Assembly: GCF_037975245.1 (NCBI RefSeq)
Contig: NC_092580.1
Location: 7,104,501-7,168,500 of the forward strand
Origin: Apostichopus japonicus
Lineage: Eukaryota; Echinodermata; Holothuroidea; Aspidochirotida; Stichopodidae
Length of the DNA: 64,000 nt
Reading direction: 5' to 3'
Below are positions 36,583 through 48,745 of the stretch, one piece after another; positions within the stretch are counted from its first letter, which is position 1, and each line of letters starts with the position of its first letter. Position numbers and translations under genes: made by a program. The notes under the pieces are model-generated. The model had not been told where the DNA came from and did not search any database. It was given only the letters and a program-made list of their open reading frames with translations.

Positions 36583-39500
36583 TTAAACATTCGGATTTAA
36601 AACGGTCAATGCCAAGGACCAAGACTCTATAGATATTTTAGCATTCTGGGGCTTCTTGCTACCCTTAGAATCCCCCTTACCCACCACATTACTTGGAATT
36701 CCACCTTGGCAATCGGTCATGGCCGATTCCAAGTCTTGGCCGAAGAGCATCCACTGTATCTTCTTATCTACATCGGAGCTCTCCTCTCCGACGAAGCTGA
36801 GGGAATTGTTGTTCACCATCTCTTCCTCCTTCCCGATAGCTTCTAAAATCGTGAAATTCATGTCAGAGAATTCACTCTTCGTTTGAGAGTGCTTCATCAT
36901 TTGAGAGGTATTCGCCGTCCGGAAATTTGGTTTGGTGATCTTGTCCCGGGATACTTTGAGGACCTTGTGAGCACAATTGTTGATTACGTTCTTATTAATA
37001 TACATGGCTACTTGCAAATCGTTGTGACTGGTCTGTGTCGACATTGTTCGACCTTTCACCCTTATGTTTGAGAGCATGTCGGTGGTGACTATCATGGCCT
37101 TGGACCTTTCATTTGACGTAGTTGCTTTAGCCTTCCCAAGAGGCAGAATGTTGACTTCCCTTTTAACTTCAGGGTTCTGCTTGTTGCCTTGCCCCGCTAT
37201 AATACCGACATGACCTGCTTGATTACTGCGAATTATCTGTGAGAAAATAGAGGAATGGAAGAAAGTAAAATCATAAATTAAACAATTATAAATAATAATA
37301 AGCAATAATCTTGCAGTGCTAGTTATTACACTGCTATTGGTGTTCAAAGTTAGAACACTTTTCCCTTAATTTAGAACATGCAGCTTTCACATGCACTGCT
37401 AGATTGTGTCCTGAAAAAATTGCAGATAGTTACAAAGCCTTAGGAAGTCACCAGTACTGATATACACTTTGGTAGTGTATACGGCAATAAAGGTTGAATA
37501 TAACTGCACAGTATACCCAGGCAGAGATGCTTTTGGATGTAAACCTTTAATGAAACAAAACGGTACGTTTTACTTACATTAATATGGACCCTTTTGATCG
37601 GTGTTGTTGGTTTAGGAGAAGCTGGTACAGAGGAATCTTTGCTTTTGGGAACCTCTGTGGAAAAAGGAAATAAAAAATGAAGAAATGAAATGAAATCACT
37701 TTAACATACCAAGGGACATCTTCTTCAGGAAGGTTAATCTAACATCATCTCCGTGGGTAAGCAGTTTTCAAAACTGACTGCTATTTAACCATTACATTCA
37801 AACCAATTTGGGCTTGAAAATTTACCACAAGAAACAGTCAATTAAATCACACATGATACATTTAGTTCCTAGCTTTATCACATTAAGCAGATCTTAATCG
37901 TTCGCTTTATCCTCCTTAAACCTCCTTATTAAACAGAATTTACTTTCACAACACTGCTTCATTACACACAGAAAACCAATCACAAACCAATGATGCACAT
38001 TTAAGATTTCATATTAATAATAAACCAGGGATATAATGAAAGAAATGCTTAGACTTACCAACAGATTTGACTTTTGCTGGTGAAGACTTCCCTGGTGAAG
38101 AGGGTTGCACAGATGACTTACCAACAGATTTGACTTTTGCTGGTGAAGACTTCCCTGGTGAAGAGGGTTGCACAGATGACTTACCAACAGATTTGACTTT
38201 TGCTGGTGAAGACTTCCCTGGTGAAGAGGGTTGCACAGACTGTAAAAGAGAGATGTATAGTAATTAGTTATTAATGTTACTGCTCTCTACAAGGTTTCTT
38301 GCTTCGTTCTTTCTTTACAATGAGCCATCTATAAGCCAAGTCCAGTACTATGTGGAATCAAAGAAGCTTACAGTAGTTGGAGCCACTTCAGTAATTATAC
38401 TCTACTTGGTCTCTAAACTTGAAATTTGAAAATAGTAGAGAATGTAACATTTATCATATCCTTGATCATGATAATATTCTGGAGGGAGATTTACTTTTAA
38501 AGTTTGATCAATTTTAATTATTAGTAGAGTTCAATAGTTGATATGTAAATTTTATCCAAATTTCTTCTCAAACCCAACAGCTGATTTTTAAAGTCTCATA
38601 GTCTGGACAGCACTATTGCCATAAAATTGGTTTTGATATAAATATGATAATTTTAATGAGAAACACCTTCTGTATTTTTTTTAACAGCAACCAGCTGTGT
38701 TCATAAACTCTCTCACTACTAAGAACAGGTGTACTACTATACAGGTTAGCTGTGTCATCAAAAGGTTTCAAGTAAGTCTACTAAGATCATTCAATTTAAC
38801 CAATCATTATTAAGGACTTTAGAATGTGTTATAACTTACCTTCACTGGGACAGTACTGGGTTTTTTCTTACTACCAGATTCACCTATTAAAACAAAACAG
38901 AGATACAAAATACAATGGTTTAGAGGCCAGCTAAATATTTTTTTTGCTGGGATGACATCAGAGGTAATACCAGTAATCAAACCATGATGGAAAATTGACC
39001 TCAGTCCTTGTAAAAGATAAATCAAGGCCAGTTAAGAAGAGAGGCTCTTCTGTATATTCCATGTCATGATACATACAACACTGTTAATCCTGCAGAGAGC
39101 TAGCTAGTAGTACACTAAACCGTATGGGAAAAAAAAAGATCGTTTAAGATATTGAAATCAATTTCTTCAAACCACACCAACATAGCAAAACTATTTACTG
39201 CATTTAAAGAGTGCAGGAAATTTCAAGGCTTTTGTTTTTTATTGTATGTTGAAGAATTATAAACATACCTGACAATGTTGCTTTGCTAGCCACTACTGCC
39301 TGTTTAAGCTCCTTGAAAACTGATGACGTAGATTGTAAAACGACTGGTTGGCTTCCTCCAGGTGTATTAATCACTTTCGTGGTATGTTCTTGAGAAGTGG
39401 AAATATCCTCAGCGGACGGCTGCACTTCAATCCTCTCTTCCGATTCTTTGTTCTTAGAAGGCGAGGGACTAGTCGAGCTGGATCCCTGATTCTGCACACT

Positions 39501-39986
39501 TTTCTTATTGATATCTGATTTCACTACATCATCCCCATCTGATGGCTTTCCATCGCTCCCTTTCGAAGAATCAGTTATGTCCCCCCTGTCTTGTCCAACA
39601 TCCACATTATCAACTGACTTTTCCGACTCGGCTGTTATTTTCCTATCTTCAGCAGCCTTTGTAGGCTTTCTCTTCTTCTTCCCGCTGAGACCATCCTCCG
39701 GTAATTCTTCCACAGAATTTGATGCTCTCTTACTGGTGTTTCTGGTCGTCCTGGTAACTATTCCCTTGGATTGTCTGGGAGTGTTCTGCTTATGACTCAC
39801 AGTCTTGACAGGTGCGATGTGATCGGATGTACTGGAGCCTCTGGGTGATTTCCTTGGTGCATCCGTGGCCTCCGTCACTTCCTTCTTGACGGTGACGCTC
39901 GTCTCCATTATAAAATCTTTGCCGTAGCGACTGGGCGTGGATGGGGTCCTTCGGGACCTCCGGGTAGATCCATCTCCAGAGGACAT
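36583..39986 (-). CDS. unidentified basic, SP-rich, probably nuclear protein (five exons)
   Basis: Exons on the minus strand: 39269-39986 (ATG), 38840-38883, 38059-38239 (longest form), 37578-37654, 36583-37236 (stop). Junction sequences are canonical (donors GTATGT, GTAAGT, GTAAGT, GTAAGT; acceptors TTTAATAG, TTTTACAG, TTCCACAG, TCTCACAG) and phases match, giving 557 aa. The N-terminus is basic and proline-directed (RRSRRTPSTPSR, PRKSPRG), with a bipartite-like NLS GKKKRKPTKAAEDRK and long acidic/Ser-rich disordered stretches. Exon 3 encodes up to three 21-aa repeats with SPGKSSPAK, reminiscent of S/T-P-K-K DNA-binding motifs. The last 217 residues are less biased and include FSDMNFTILEAIGKEEEM. 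I do not recognise the family. The 5' UTR probably has an intron (TTTAACAG acceptor about 30 bp upstream of the ATG). Confidence 0.75.
38053..38239 (-). repeat. 63-bp in-frame tandem repeat carrying three GTAAGT donors
   Basis: Exon 3 of the minus-strand gene consists of three near-identical 63-bp units. On the minus strand each contains TCTGTTG/GTAAGTC, a perfect 5' splice site; the possible exon ends are 38185, 38122 and 38059. Exon lengths of 55, 118 or 181 bp all leave phase 1, so all three choices keep the downstream frame and give one, two or three copies of the 21-residue repeat. When a donor is skipped, GGT AAG TCA is read as Gly-Lys-Ser. Confidence 0.92.
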
Positions 39987-41645
39987 CTTCAGGGAATACT
40001 AGATCACCTGGAACTGTTAAAGGTTAAAAATATAATTACTACTTTAGTTTAGTAGTAGCAAAGTGAAATGATACCATAATAACTTTGAAAGTCTCCGAAA
40101 TATGTCAGTTAAGTCCATAGTACAAATAATCATTGATGTGCAAAGTGTGTAAGGCTGTACTCAATAAGGCCCACAGCAAAACCTTTGATGATGATGAGGG
40201 TAGTGATTGAAACCTTACTCAAGTTGGGTAGGGAACTAGGTACAGTCTTTCTTGGGGGACATTTTCCTGAGGTATGGCAGTTAATATTGGCAGGTAGGCC
40301 TTCAGTACTATGGTATGTTGATTCATTGGAAGGCTGCCAGAAAGTGTCAGTTTATTTGAATTTTTTGTACTAATACCATTAAAACACAGGGCGACAACAG
40401 CAGTAATATGTTTAGTGCCAGGGAACAAAACACTGGCTCAGCACTTTGTTGACATCAACTGTTCTTGTTATTTGTTAACTAGTTTAATAGTCATCATTGA
40501 AAACACTCAAATGCCTTGGCTAAGCTGACATTTATTATTTGTTTTGTTCTTTACAATGAAATTAAATCTGATTTATAATACATCATGCCCCCACTAGGAA
40601 ATGTGAAGGATAAACCTAAGGATATGAAGGAGGTTCAGATATCCTTGTCGTAAAGAGTAGAATCGACAGGAAGATATATGGATGGGTTCCTCAACTTCCT
40701 CTACCCTGATTTTTTTCGAGTAAGTTGACCTGGGCATTTATTACTTTGAAACCATAATACAGTCCTTTGAAGCACTCTTGACATAAAGCAAAAGAAATTT
40801 ATATTATCATTAAAGGTTCACATGATGGTGTGTGTTGTTTACTTCCTTGCTCTCTGTGCTGAATTTAAATTAAAGTTTCGTTGCTATGGGATACGGAATA
40901 TCTCATAACAAATGCAGTTTATTACAGTAGTTTCACTCATCAAATTTGATTTATGACACTTGGATTAAGACATTTGAAAATGCTGGAATTTATATTTTAT
41001 TTTGTAATTAACAGTAAAATGATAGAATGTCTGGGAAGCAGCATCTACTGTATAGAATCGATTCTCTTTCTAGAAAAGTGTCTTTCTTTCATCAAATGCA
41101 CTTTTATTTAATATGTGGTAAGTTAAGTCAACTTCATGGACATTCATAACAAAATGTACAGGGTGTCTTTTTACAAAAATAGAACATGTCTGATCACTTA
41201 ATTTTATAAACCAATCTTTAATTTACTCATTTGCCAAACGGCTAATTCCGCCAGAAAAGAAGTTCCTTATCTTAAGCAGTGTTGTAGTCAAGTCCTTTTT
41301 TTATATCTGCTTAACAAGTACTTCTGACGACTTCATTTTCAGAATACTACAGTTCAAGTTCTGCTACTTATGATCCAAGTACCAATATCCAAGTATAGCA
41401 CTTTAAAATCAAGGTACCAAGTACAAGTACTGTTTCATCCCAATACTTTTCGAGTACTTCTAGTTTATTTATTAGGCCCATACCACAATGTTATGCAACT
41501 GCTCCATAATGGTCATTGTACATAAGCAAATGATACTGAACAGTTGAATGTGATGCCATTGCTTGGATCTTATTATTTGATATTGAAATGACAATGTGGC
41601 AGTAGCAAACAATGTCATGATGCGTATCGGGGTGTTAGACTAATA
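39987..41645. other. intergenic, 5' flank of the minus-strand gene
   Basis: No gene. Around 41277-41465 sequence beginning CAGTGTTGTAGTCAAGTCC and rich in AAGTACTT resembles a decayed hAT-type element, but I cannot find its second terminus. Confidence 0.4.
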
Positions 41646-42079
41646 CAGGGTTGTCCAACCTACCGCCCGCGGGCCACAGTGCGGCCCGCCGCAAGGTCCC
41701 GTCCGGCCCGCCAGCCTCATTAATTTACAAATGTACTTTTACCCAGGAATTCTTTCTTGATAAGTTTCAGAGATCATTATATCTCAATATGAAGATTGTT
41801 TTGATATCAGAAAGCTTGTGAAGTGTCATTTCCTGCAATCTGGGAGTCTTTTGGGCGATTTTTTTTCTTGTTTGCCACGCGCCAACCTACGGTGGCGCTC
41901 CGCTTGTATAGTAACTTCATTTCCCACACCCCTAACAGACCTCTAGCGGGCCACTGAAATTCGCCGCTCTGGCACGAAACCCTGGATATGCCACGGGCTG
42001 AGCTTGTAGGCTCATGCGGCCCCTCCTTTATCATAATCATTCGAGGTGGCCCTCCTCATCAAAAGGTTGGACAACCCTG
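41646..42079. mobile_element. hAT-type MITE, 434 bp, perfect TIRs and TSD
   Basis: The left terminus CAGGGTTGTCCAACCT and right terminus AGGTTGGACAACCCTG are perfect inverted repeats (16 bp). Both sides carry the 8-bp target duplication GACTAATA (41638-41645 and 42080-42087). Subterminal GCGGCCCGCC-type sequence is typical of this hAT group. Non-autonomous: the internal frames are not transposase. Confidence 0.93.
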
Positions 42080-42087
42080 GACTAATA

Positions 42088-43447
42088 GAAATATTGCAAT
42101 CATTCTACAAGTTGTTTCGCATTTAAGAAACATAAATTACTTTAATGCCTTGATCTACATCTTCATTACAGCCCAAATGTACTGAACTTGGTAATATACT
42201 CAGCTACATGTAGGATAGTACTGCTGGAGAAGATACACATGACTATTGTACTATTATTGAGTAAGACTATGTGGAACTAAAGGACAAGTAAGTTATATAC
42301 TTTAACATTATAGTACTTTCCACAGAGTGAGAGTATTTGCAAAATTTGCTATGAGTTCTATTGTCAGTGAGTAACAAGTATGTTTGAGTAAGTATAAGTG
42401 CAAAACTGATCATAATATTATAGGGAACCTGTCAAAGGTAAAAGGAACAAGTAGGATATTTTACGATATGAATTGGTTAGTAAGTGTTTGTAATGGAACG
42501 CATCTTTAAATTATATGTATCACTCAGGCCTTGCCTACACTATCTTAGATAGCCTACCAATTTAACTACTGCACGTCAACAGCCACATCAGGGGCGATTT
42601 GTGCAGTATTACACAAAGACCAAGACCGTTGTTGCAAGTGCATAGGATCTGTTAGTATTACTATTAGTAATAGCGTAGTAGGCTATGCCTAATTCTAACA
42701 AGGCTAGTACTAACGTTAACTACGCTTAGGCAATGGGCGCCCATGAATGTTGGCTACACAGTAATTACCCTCTAACTTCTTAGCCTATCCTATAATTAGG
42801 CTATTTTGTGTGTCCTGGTTCGTTCGGAACTCATATGTATGGCTGCCTGTGAACTATCGAAGTAGGCTAAGTAGTACAATACAAGACTCCACTACACTTC
42901 TACTATTACACTTACAGTATTAGTGTATGCAAGACCGAACGCGTTAACGTATAATTTGTAAAGCTGCGAACAGTGTTCACTAATTCTAAAGATGTTTCAG
43001 TATAAACCTCTCTTATCAGCGACTTAATCATGGGTGATACGATTCATATACATTTGTAAACATACATTAAATTTCGGTGCTTCCCCGATACTTCAAGTCT
43101 TTGAACGTTGGCGGGAGGTGAGTTTGAAGCTAGAATCTTCCTTTGCCAAGGAGAAATCACCACATGACAAGATAGTAGCCTTTTTAGTTTTCAGTCTTAC
43201 ATTGAACATGGCGTGTAAAACGAAAGCGTATGGCACGCCAATTTGGTAAAAAACAGTCCTCCATTTGCAAAGTAGCTTTATCGTTCGTATTGGATCTGAC
43301 CGGTGGTGCTTAGGCAGGAAGGTGAGGATTCGCGTTAGGCATGTGGGAGCGGGGAAGGGTAGAATGTGTGAAAAGCATGATATAGTTCGAATACTTACTC
43401 TTCCCTGAATGCCAATGAATTCTCACATTGGCACTAAGAAGCTTGTG
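42088..43447. other. intergenic, no gene
   Basis: Mostly unique sequence. TCCCGCC-type sequence on the minus strand near 43110 might belong to a promoter of the divergent minus-strand gene, but this is speculation. A 71-codon frame at 43034-43249 has no features. Confidence 0.35.
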
Positions 43448-43455
43448 AGGGTCGT

Positions 43456-43812
43456 CAAGGGCGTAGGAACCGGGGGGCTGGGGGGGGGGGCGCCAGCCCC
43501 CCAGTGAAAAATGTGGAGGGGCGGAAGTATCATTCCGCCCCCACTTCGCAAGTCAGAAAACCCCTTTTTCAAAAAAATCTCATTTGGAGCACCAAATTGC
43601 ATCTAAGGCCAGGTGCAAATACAAAATTAAGTTTACAAAATGGAGTGGGTGTTGAAGTGTGCTATATTGCACCAAATTGCATCTGAGGCCACCTGGAAAT
43701 GCAAAAAAATCCAAAGGGGGAGAGGAAACCCCCTCCCCTTAGACCCCTCCCCCAGGCCGGCCATCAGTCTTCAGCCCCCCCCCCCACTCAAAAGTACCTT
43801 CCTATGCCACTG
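43456..43812. mobile_element. hAT-type MITE family A, copy 1, 357 bp
   Basis: Starts CAAGGGCGTAGGAAC and ends CCTTCCTATGCCACTG (inverse CAGTGGCATAGGAAGG). The 8-bp TSD is AGGGTCGT at 43448-43455 and 43813-43820, perfect. G/C-rich palindromic subtermini. About 90% alike with the copy at 45.7 kb. No transposase. Confidence 0.92.
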
Positions 43813-43937
43813 AGGGTCGTTATAATTCAGGTAAAAGGAAGAGAATTGTAGGAAGCTAAAACAACTCATAAAAATAATTAGTGGGTCAGTAGTTTTTTTT
43901 ATTTCGTTGTGACTATTGACACGACGTACTTCGTTTC

Positions 43938-44139
43938 TATATATATATATATATATATATATAGGTCACTTTCGGTGATCATGCACTGAAGAAGAGCTAT
44001 AGTTTTGCTCGAAAGCTCTGCAAAAACCAAACATTGGCTGTTTTACTTCCAATCACTTACCTAATTCAATTATTGTATCTCACTCGAGTTCCAGCCTTTC
44101 TCTAAATGCAGCATAGTTGTTTAACAGTTTTCCGTTATT

Positions 44140-44182
<43 letters not shown>
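43938..44182. repeat. two (TA)n microsatellites flanking a dispersed repeat fragment
   Basis: (TA) runs at about 43938-43964 and 44142-44184 bracket a segment with CTGAAGAAGAGCTATAGTTT and GCTCGAAAGCTCTGC. GAAGAAGA...GCTCGAAAGC-type motifs are common at ends of dispersed retroelements in marine invertebrates, but the family is not identifiable here. Confidence 0.7.
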
Positions 44183-44186
<4 letters not shown>

Positions 44187-44923
44187 CCATAAGCTAGCAT
44201 GTGCTTGCCATAAATAACAACATGTACGAGTTAGTACTAACGTTAGTATTTATTTAAGCATGGCCTGGACGTTAGCCCCCAAAAGTATCACCGTATAGCA
44301 ACCACTGAGCCACAGAAGAACAACTTAAACATGGTGTTTAATTTCTTTGAAGGACTTTCTGAGTACATCAAAAAGGTTTCAAAAGATAATTTAGATGTAT
44401 TTGTCATCAAAAAACCCTCGTACGTCGTGTCAATAACAACCCTTATAGAAACGACGAACATCATTGTCAATAGGCCCCACCTTTTTATTTATACTCTAAA
44501 AGACAGTTACTAAGAAAGGAGGGTAAGTCGTCATCACTATACTGCAGAACGTCACTAATAAGAAAGTTATATGGCGCGTTACCGTCATATAAATAGTGAA
44601 TTTCCTTTTAAGAGCATAACAAATTCCACATCACTTACACTTCAGTATTTAAATGCAGGTAAAGAACCAAAACAGACAACCGAAATATACATGTAGACAG
44701 CCTGACAAGTCTTATGTAAACAGGACTTTGATAAGAAAAAGGGGGGGGGAGGGAGAATAGTTTGGTCATGATAATGACATAAATAGCAGGGTAGACACGC
44801 CGACCCTTCCCTTACCTCTGATATGGCAAATTAAGTGAATAAGAGTAACCTGACTACACCCACAGAAACAAAGTTTTCTTTGTCCTTCTTGTTTATGGTC
44901 AATGTACTAACCATGCTCAGAAA

Positions 44924-46298
44924 CATTGGCGGATCCATGGCCTTTGTTTGGGAGGGGCCAAAGTGGCATTAGAGTGATATGGGGGAGGGGTCTAAGGGGA
45001 GGGGGTGCCCCAAAATTTTCTATTGCTGAATGCCCTCAGATGCAATTTGGTGCGACAAAAGTGTACAATGGTGATGTTAATTTACTTCTAAAAAGAATGT
45101 TTCCCAGGTGTAATTTTCTAAAATATTTATAAAACAAAGTTGGCATCATCTTTCTCGAGAAATTTTATTTCTCATATAGGTTATAAATTTCTTACAACCA
45201 GCCTGTAACTGCAAAATGGTGTTAAACTGTAAATCCTCATGCTCATACATTTACATAGCTCCCAACTCTTTTGAAGGCAAATGCTGGTCCATGCCACGAA
45301 TCGCCGTCCTGGGGGAGGGGTATAAGGGGAGGGGGTGTCTCCCTCCCTTTTTGATTTTTTTTGGAATCCTGGTGATGCCTACATGTAAAATGGTGGCACT
45401 TAGAAAGGCTTTTGTCACCCAAAATTTTCTGAGAAATATGCATTTTTTGTGTGTAACATCAATAAATTGAATAGTAGGTGATAATTCATTCTTTCCCGTG
45501 GCATGATGTTCGCTGCTCGCCCCAATGAAAAGAAATATAGACTAATTTGAGGTTCAAATGATGCTGTAAAGGAGGTTTTATACTCTATTATGCTAAATGC
45601 TAAAGAAATGATGGTTGCTAAGTCAAAATTTGATGCAAATTTTTTATGTATACTTGACAATTACAATGCGGATTTTTCGGACGCTTGTGCGCAAGGGCGT
45701 AGGAACAGGGGGGCTGGGGGCGCCAGCCCCCAGTGAAAAATGTGGAGGGGCAGAAGTATCATTCCGCCCCCCGGTTCGCAAGTCAGAAAACCCCTTTTTC
45801 ATTTCCAAATAAGAAAAAAAATCTCATTTGGAGCACCAAATTGCATCTAAGGCCAGGTGAAAATACAAAATTAAGTTTACAAAATGGAGTGGGTGTTGAA
45901 GTGTGCTATATTGCACCAAATTGCATCTGAGGCCACCTGGATATGCAAAAAATTCCAAAGGGGAGGGGGACACCCCCTCCCCTTAGACCCCTCCTCCAGG
46001 CTGGCCATCAGTCTTCAGCCCCCACTCAAAAGTACCTTCCTACGCCACTGCTTGTGCGGGTCAGCGGGTTTGGGTGTTAGCATGCGGGTATAATTCCCGC
46101 GAATTGCAAGTCAGTTGGGAGCTCTGCATTTAATTTTAAACCAGAAAACGAAAAGGTTTAGACTAGTCTACCACTGCTATTCCTCTCGATTTTTTTAATT
46201 TCCAATCATATGATTTAGCGGATGTTCGGAAACACTTTTTGGCTCACCTTTGGGGGGAGGGGGCATGGCCCCCTTGGCCCCCCTTGGATCCGCCAGTG
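44924..46298. mobile_element. hAT-type non-autonomous transposon, 1375 bp, host of a nested MITE
   Basis: The left end CATTGGCGGATCC and right end GGATCCGCCAGTG form TIRs of 12/13 bp. The 8-bp TSD CTCAGAAA is perfect (44916-44923 and 46299-46306). Internal frames are short and encode no transposase. A second hAT MITE (45692-46050) is inserted within it, so this element is the older of the two. Confidence 0.92.
45692..46050. mobile_element. hAT-type MITE family A, copy 2, 359 bp, nested
   Basis: Ends CAAGGGCGTAGGAAC and TTCCTACGCCACTG match the copy at 43.46 kb. The 8-bp TSD CTTGTGCG is perfect (45684-45691 and 46051-46058). It is inserted in the 44.9-46.3 kb element. Confidence 0.92.
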
Positions 46299-46306
46299 CT
46301 CAGAAA

Positions 46307-48745
46307 TATTATTCTAAAATTAATTACATACAAACCATAAAATTCACTCAGTTCTCAAGTTCGTTGCGTACGTATCATGTTTCAAAATCACTGATCGAAC
46401 GGAATGCATATGAAGATGATATATACGTAAATAACGTTTTGTTTTCTACGAAGATACTACCCAATGCATTAATCGTATAAATATAGTGATCAAACCATAT
46501 CCGTAGCCAGGATATGTGTACAGTGCTTCGAATTTCTTGTGAGCTTATTATTAAGAGTACCCTTAAAAATAATGAAAACGAGTTTCATGGAAACAACACA
46601 AGTGATCGACGGTATCTCGTGTTACCTTGATTTATGCTATAGGTTTGAACAACAGCGTATAACACTGACAAAGTCTGACAAATATCCAAAATGGATGTAC
46701 ATACCGACGCAATTCATATCGGTAAAAGGGTTTCCTTCCCCCCACTCCCCTGTTTTCTGCCCGCCCTGTCTGTGAAATATACTTTAAATAAAAGTTAAGA
46801 AAGTAATAAGGATGATTTTTGAAAAATACTTCAATCAAAAGATGACTTGTTTACAAACATGTATAAACTTAGGTTTATATCTTGCACGCATTTATACTCA
46901 TGTACAATAAGGTTCCGCATTAGCTATATCTGAATGCTACAATACATATATACAAAGATAGGGGTGCAGGGACGTTGCGATTCATGGGAGGAATTATCTG
47001 ACTGGGCTTTTCTGTGCCCTTATTTCTCCTCAAGTTTATTATGAAATGAAGAATGCATTTTTATTACCTTGATATTTTGCCGGGGGCCCTTATTGACCCC
47101 GAGGTCCGGGATTGCAAACCCTTTACCACACCTCTCTCTCGTCAAGCCTGGAGGGTTAAGGATACCTTAAGAACTAATATAATTTATAGCGAAAGCATAC
47201 TCGTGCAAAACCTACTTGCTAGCTATACTCCAAGCCTTCACCCCAAAGGTACAGTATTGTCTACAACTTTGGTTACATGTTTTACGACTCCCAGGAAATC
47301 AGCGAAATTGCAAAATATTTGTAAGTCATATTGCCATTAATACAACTGGCTGTATTTAATTATACTAAACTTACATGTTCATATTCCACATTGTAATAAG
47401 CACCCAAGTTGCTTACGCAATAAGCCCTAAAAAGCTTCGTGGAATATGTCACCTCTCACCAAAAGTTTACTGTTTATCAGCAGGCCGGTATGTACGGAAG
47501 TATTTGGGGACAAGCCTGACCCCCACCCCCCCCCCCCCCGGAATAACCTATGTCCCACTTCGGATAGTACGGTAGTAGTGTGATGAGACTAACATTTTTT
47601 ACATTTCAAACTGCTTTCGTAAACTATGTTCAAGCCCAAAATGCCCCGAATTGCACCATTTGTCGTCCAGAATTTCAAGATTTTCCGGGGGCACGCCCCC
47701 AAACCCCTCGGGCATTCGACGCTCGATGCACGTGACCACGTCCCAGCCGGAGTTAATTAAAATGGTTCATTTTTCATAAAATCACCCCACCCCAAAATAA
47801 GCTGTATACGAGTATGATCAGTGACGATGAATCGGGTAGAGTGGGGGGGGGGGGCTGGGCAATGGATGACCTTTTTGCTCTTGACTTCAAAGTCTTTGTT
47901 ACTTGTTCCCTTCTTTGTCTTAAAGCAAATGGCTTTTATTATGACTATGATGTAACGTGCTATAGCGATACTTTACCAGAGTGTATTTTCAAAACAAAAG
48001 ACGTTACCATGGAAACGCGATCTCGAAATCTAAGGTATGTACCTACCTTTAATAAATGAAACTCTAGATTAATGAAACATGAAAAGTCAATATCGGTTAC
48101 TTTAATTAAATGTAAAAGTGTTTCACTGATGTGATCAGAAACAAGTAAACGGTTCCCATCGTTTTGTTTGTATATGTACTTAATTAATGTGTTGGACAAC
48201 AAACCCAAGAACAGTTGTGCGAAAGGGAATAAATATTCTGGCAGTTTAGGTTTTGTATTTAGAAACACTATAACTGATTTATTCGTTACCCGGCGAATAA
48301 CAGTTCTTTGAATTACAGTTTTTCTCCTTAACCATTATTTAGCCTTGAAGTTCTTTCTGATATACAGACAACTTCTGGTCGAGCCGAGTCACGTGACACT
48401 CGAGCACCCGGATTTGGATTAACAATAATAACGACCACGTTAATGCGTATACCGCCTATCAATTGGACAGACCTTTAAATTTAAGCCGGTCGACATGGCG
48501 AAGTTACAGCGAAGACAGTCACAATGGATTCGATAACGCTTAAACGTTTGATCTATATCAAATGAATTGAACTTTCGTCACCAAAAAAACCAAACAAGAA
48601 AAGGAGAAAAAAAAGGGCATTCGCAAAGACTGCAAAACAACATTAACTTGGAGATGTGTTCGGTCACTAAATATGCGGCATGAAACACTCGTGCTTTACG
48701 TATAATACTACGTAACAACTTCTGATCATAATATAACGATAAGAG
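46307..48745. other. intergenic, 5' flank of the GPCR gene
   Basis: No gene recognised; open frames up to 102 codons (e.g. 47053-47340, 47960-48268) show no family features. C tract at about 47526-47539 and G tract at about 47844-47853. A CCGGGGGCACGCCCCCAAAC stretch at about 47685 looks like a DNA-transposon subterminal fragment. Confidence 0.4.

Noticed and set aside
41277-41465. hAT-like start CAGTGTTGTAGTCAAGTCC
   Set aside because: No inverted partner terminus or target duplication found; possibly a decayed copy.
45216-45930. several 65-85 codon frames in the 44.9-46.3 kb element
   Set aside because: They lie inside non-autonomous hAT elements and do not resemble transposase.
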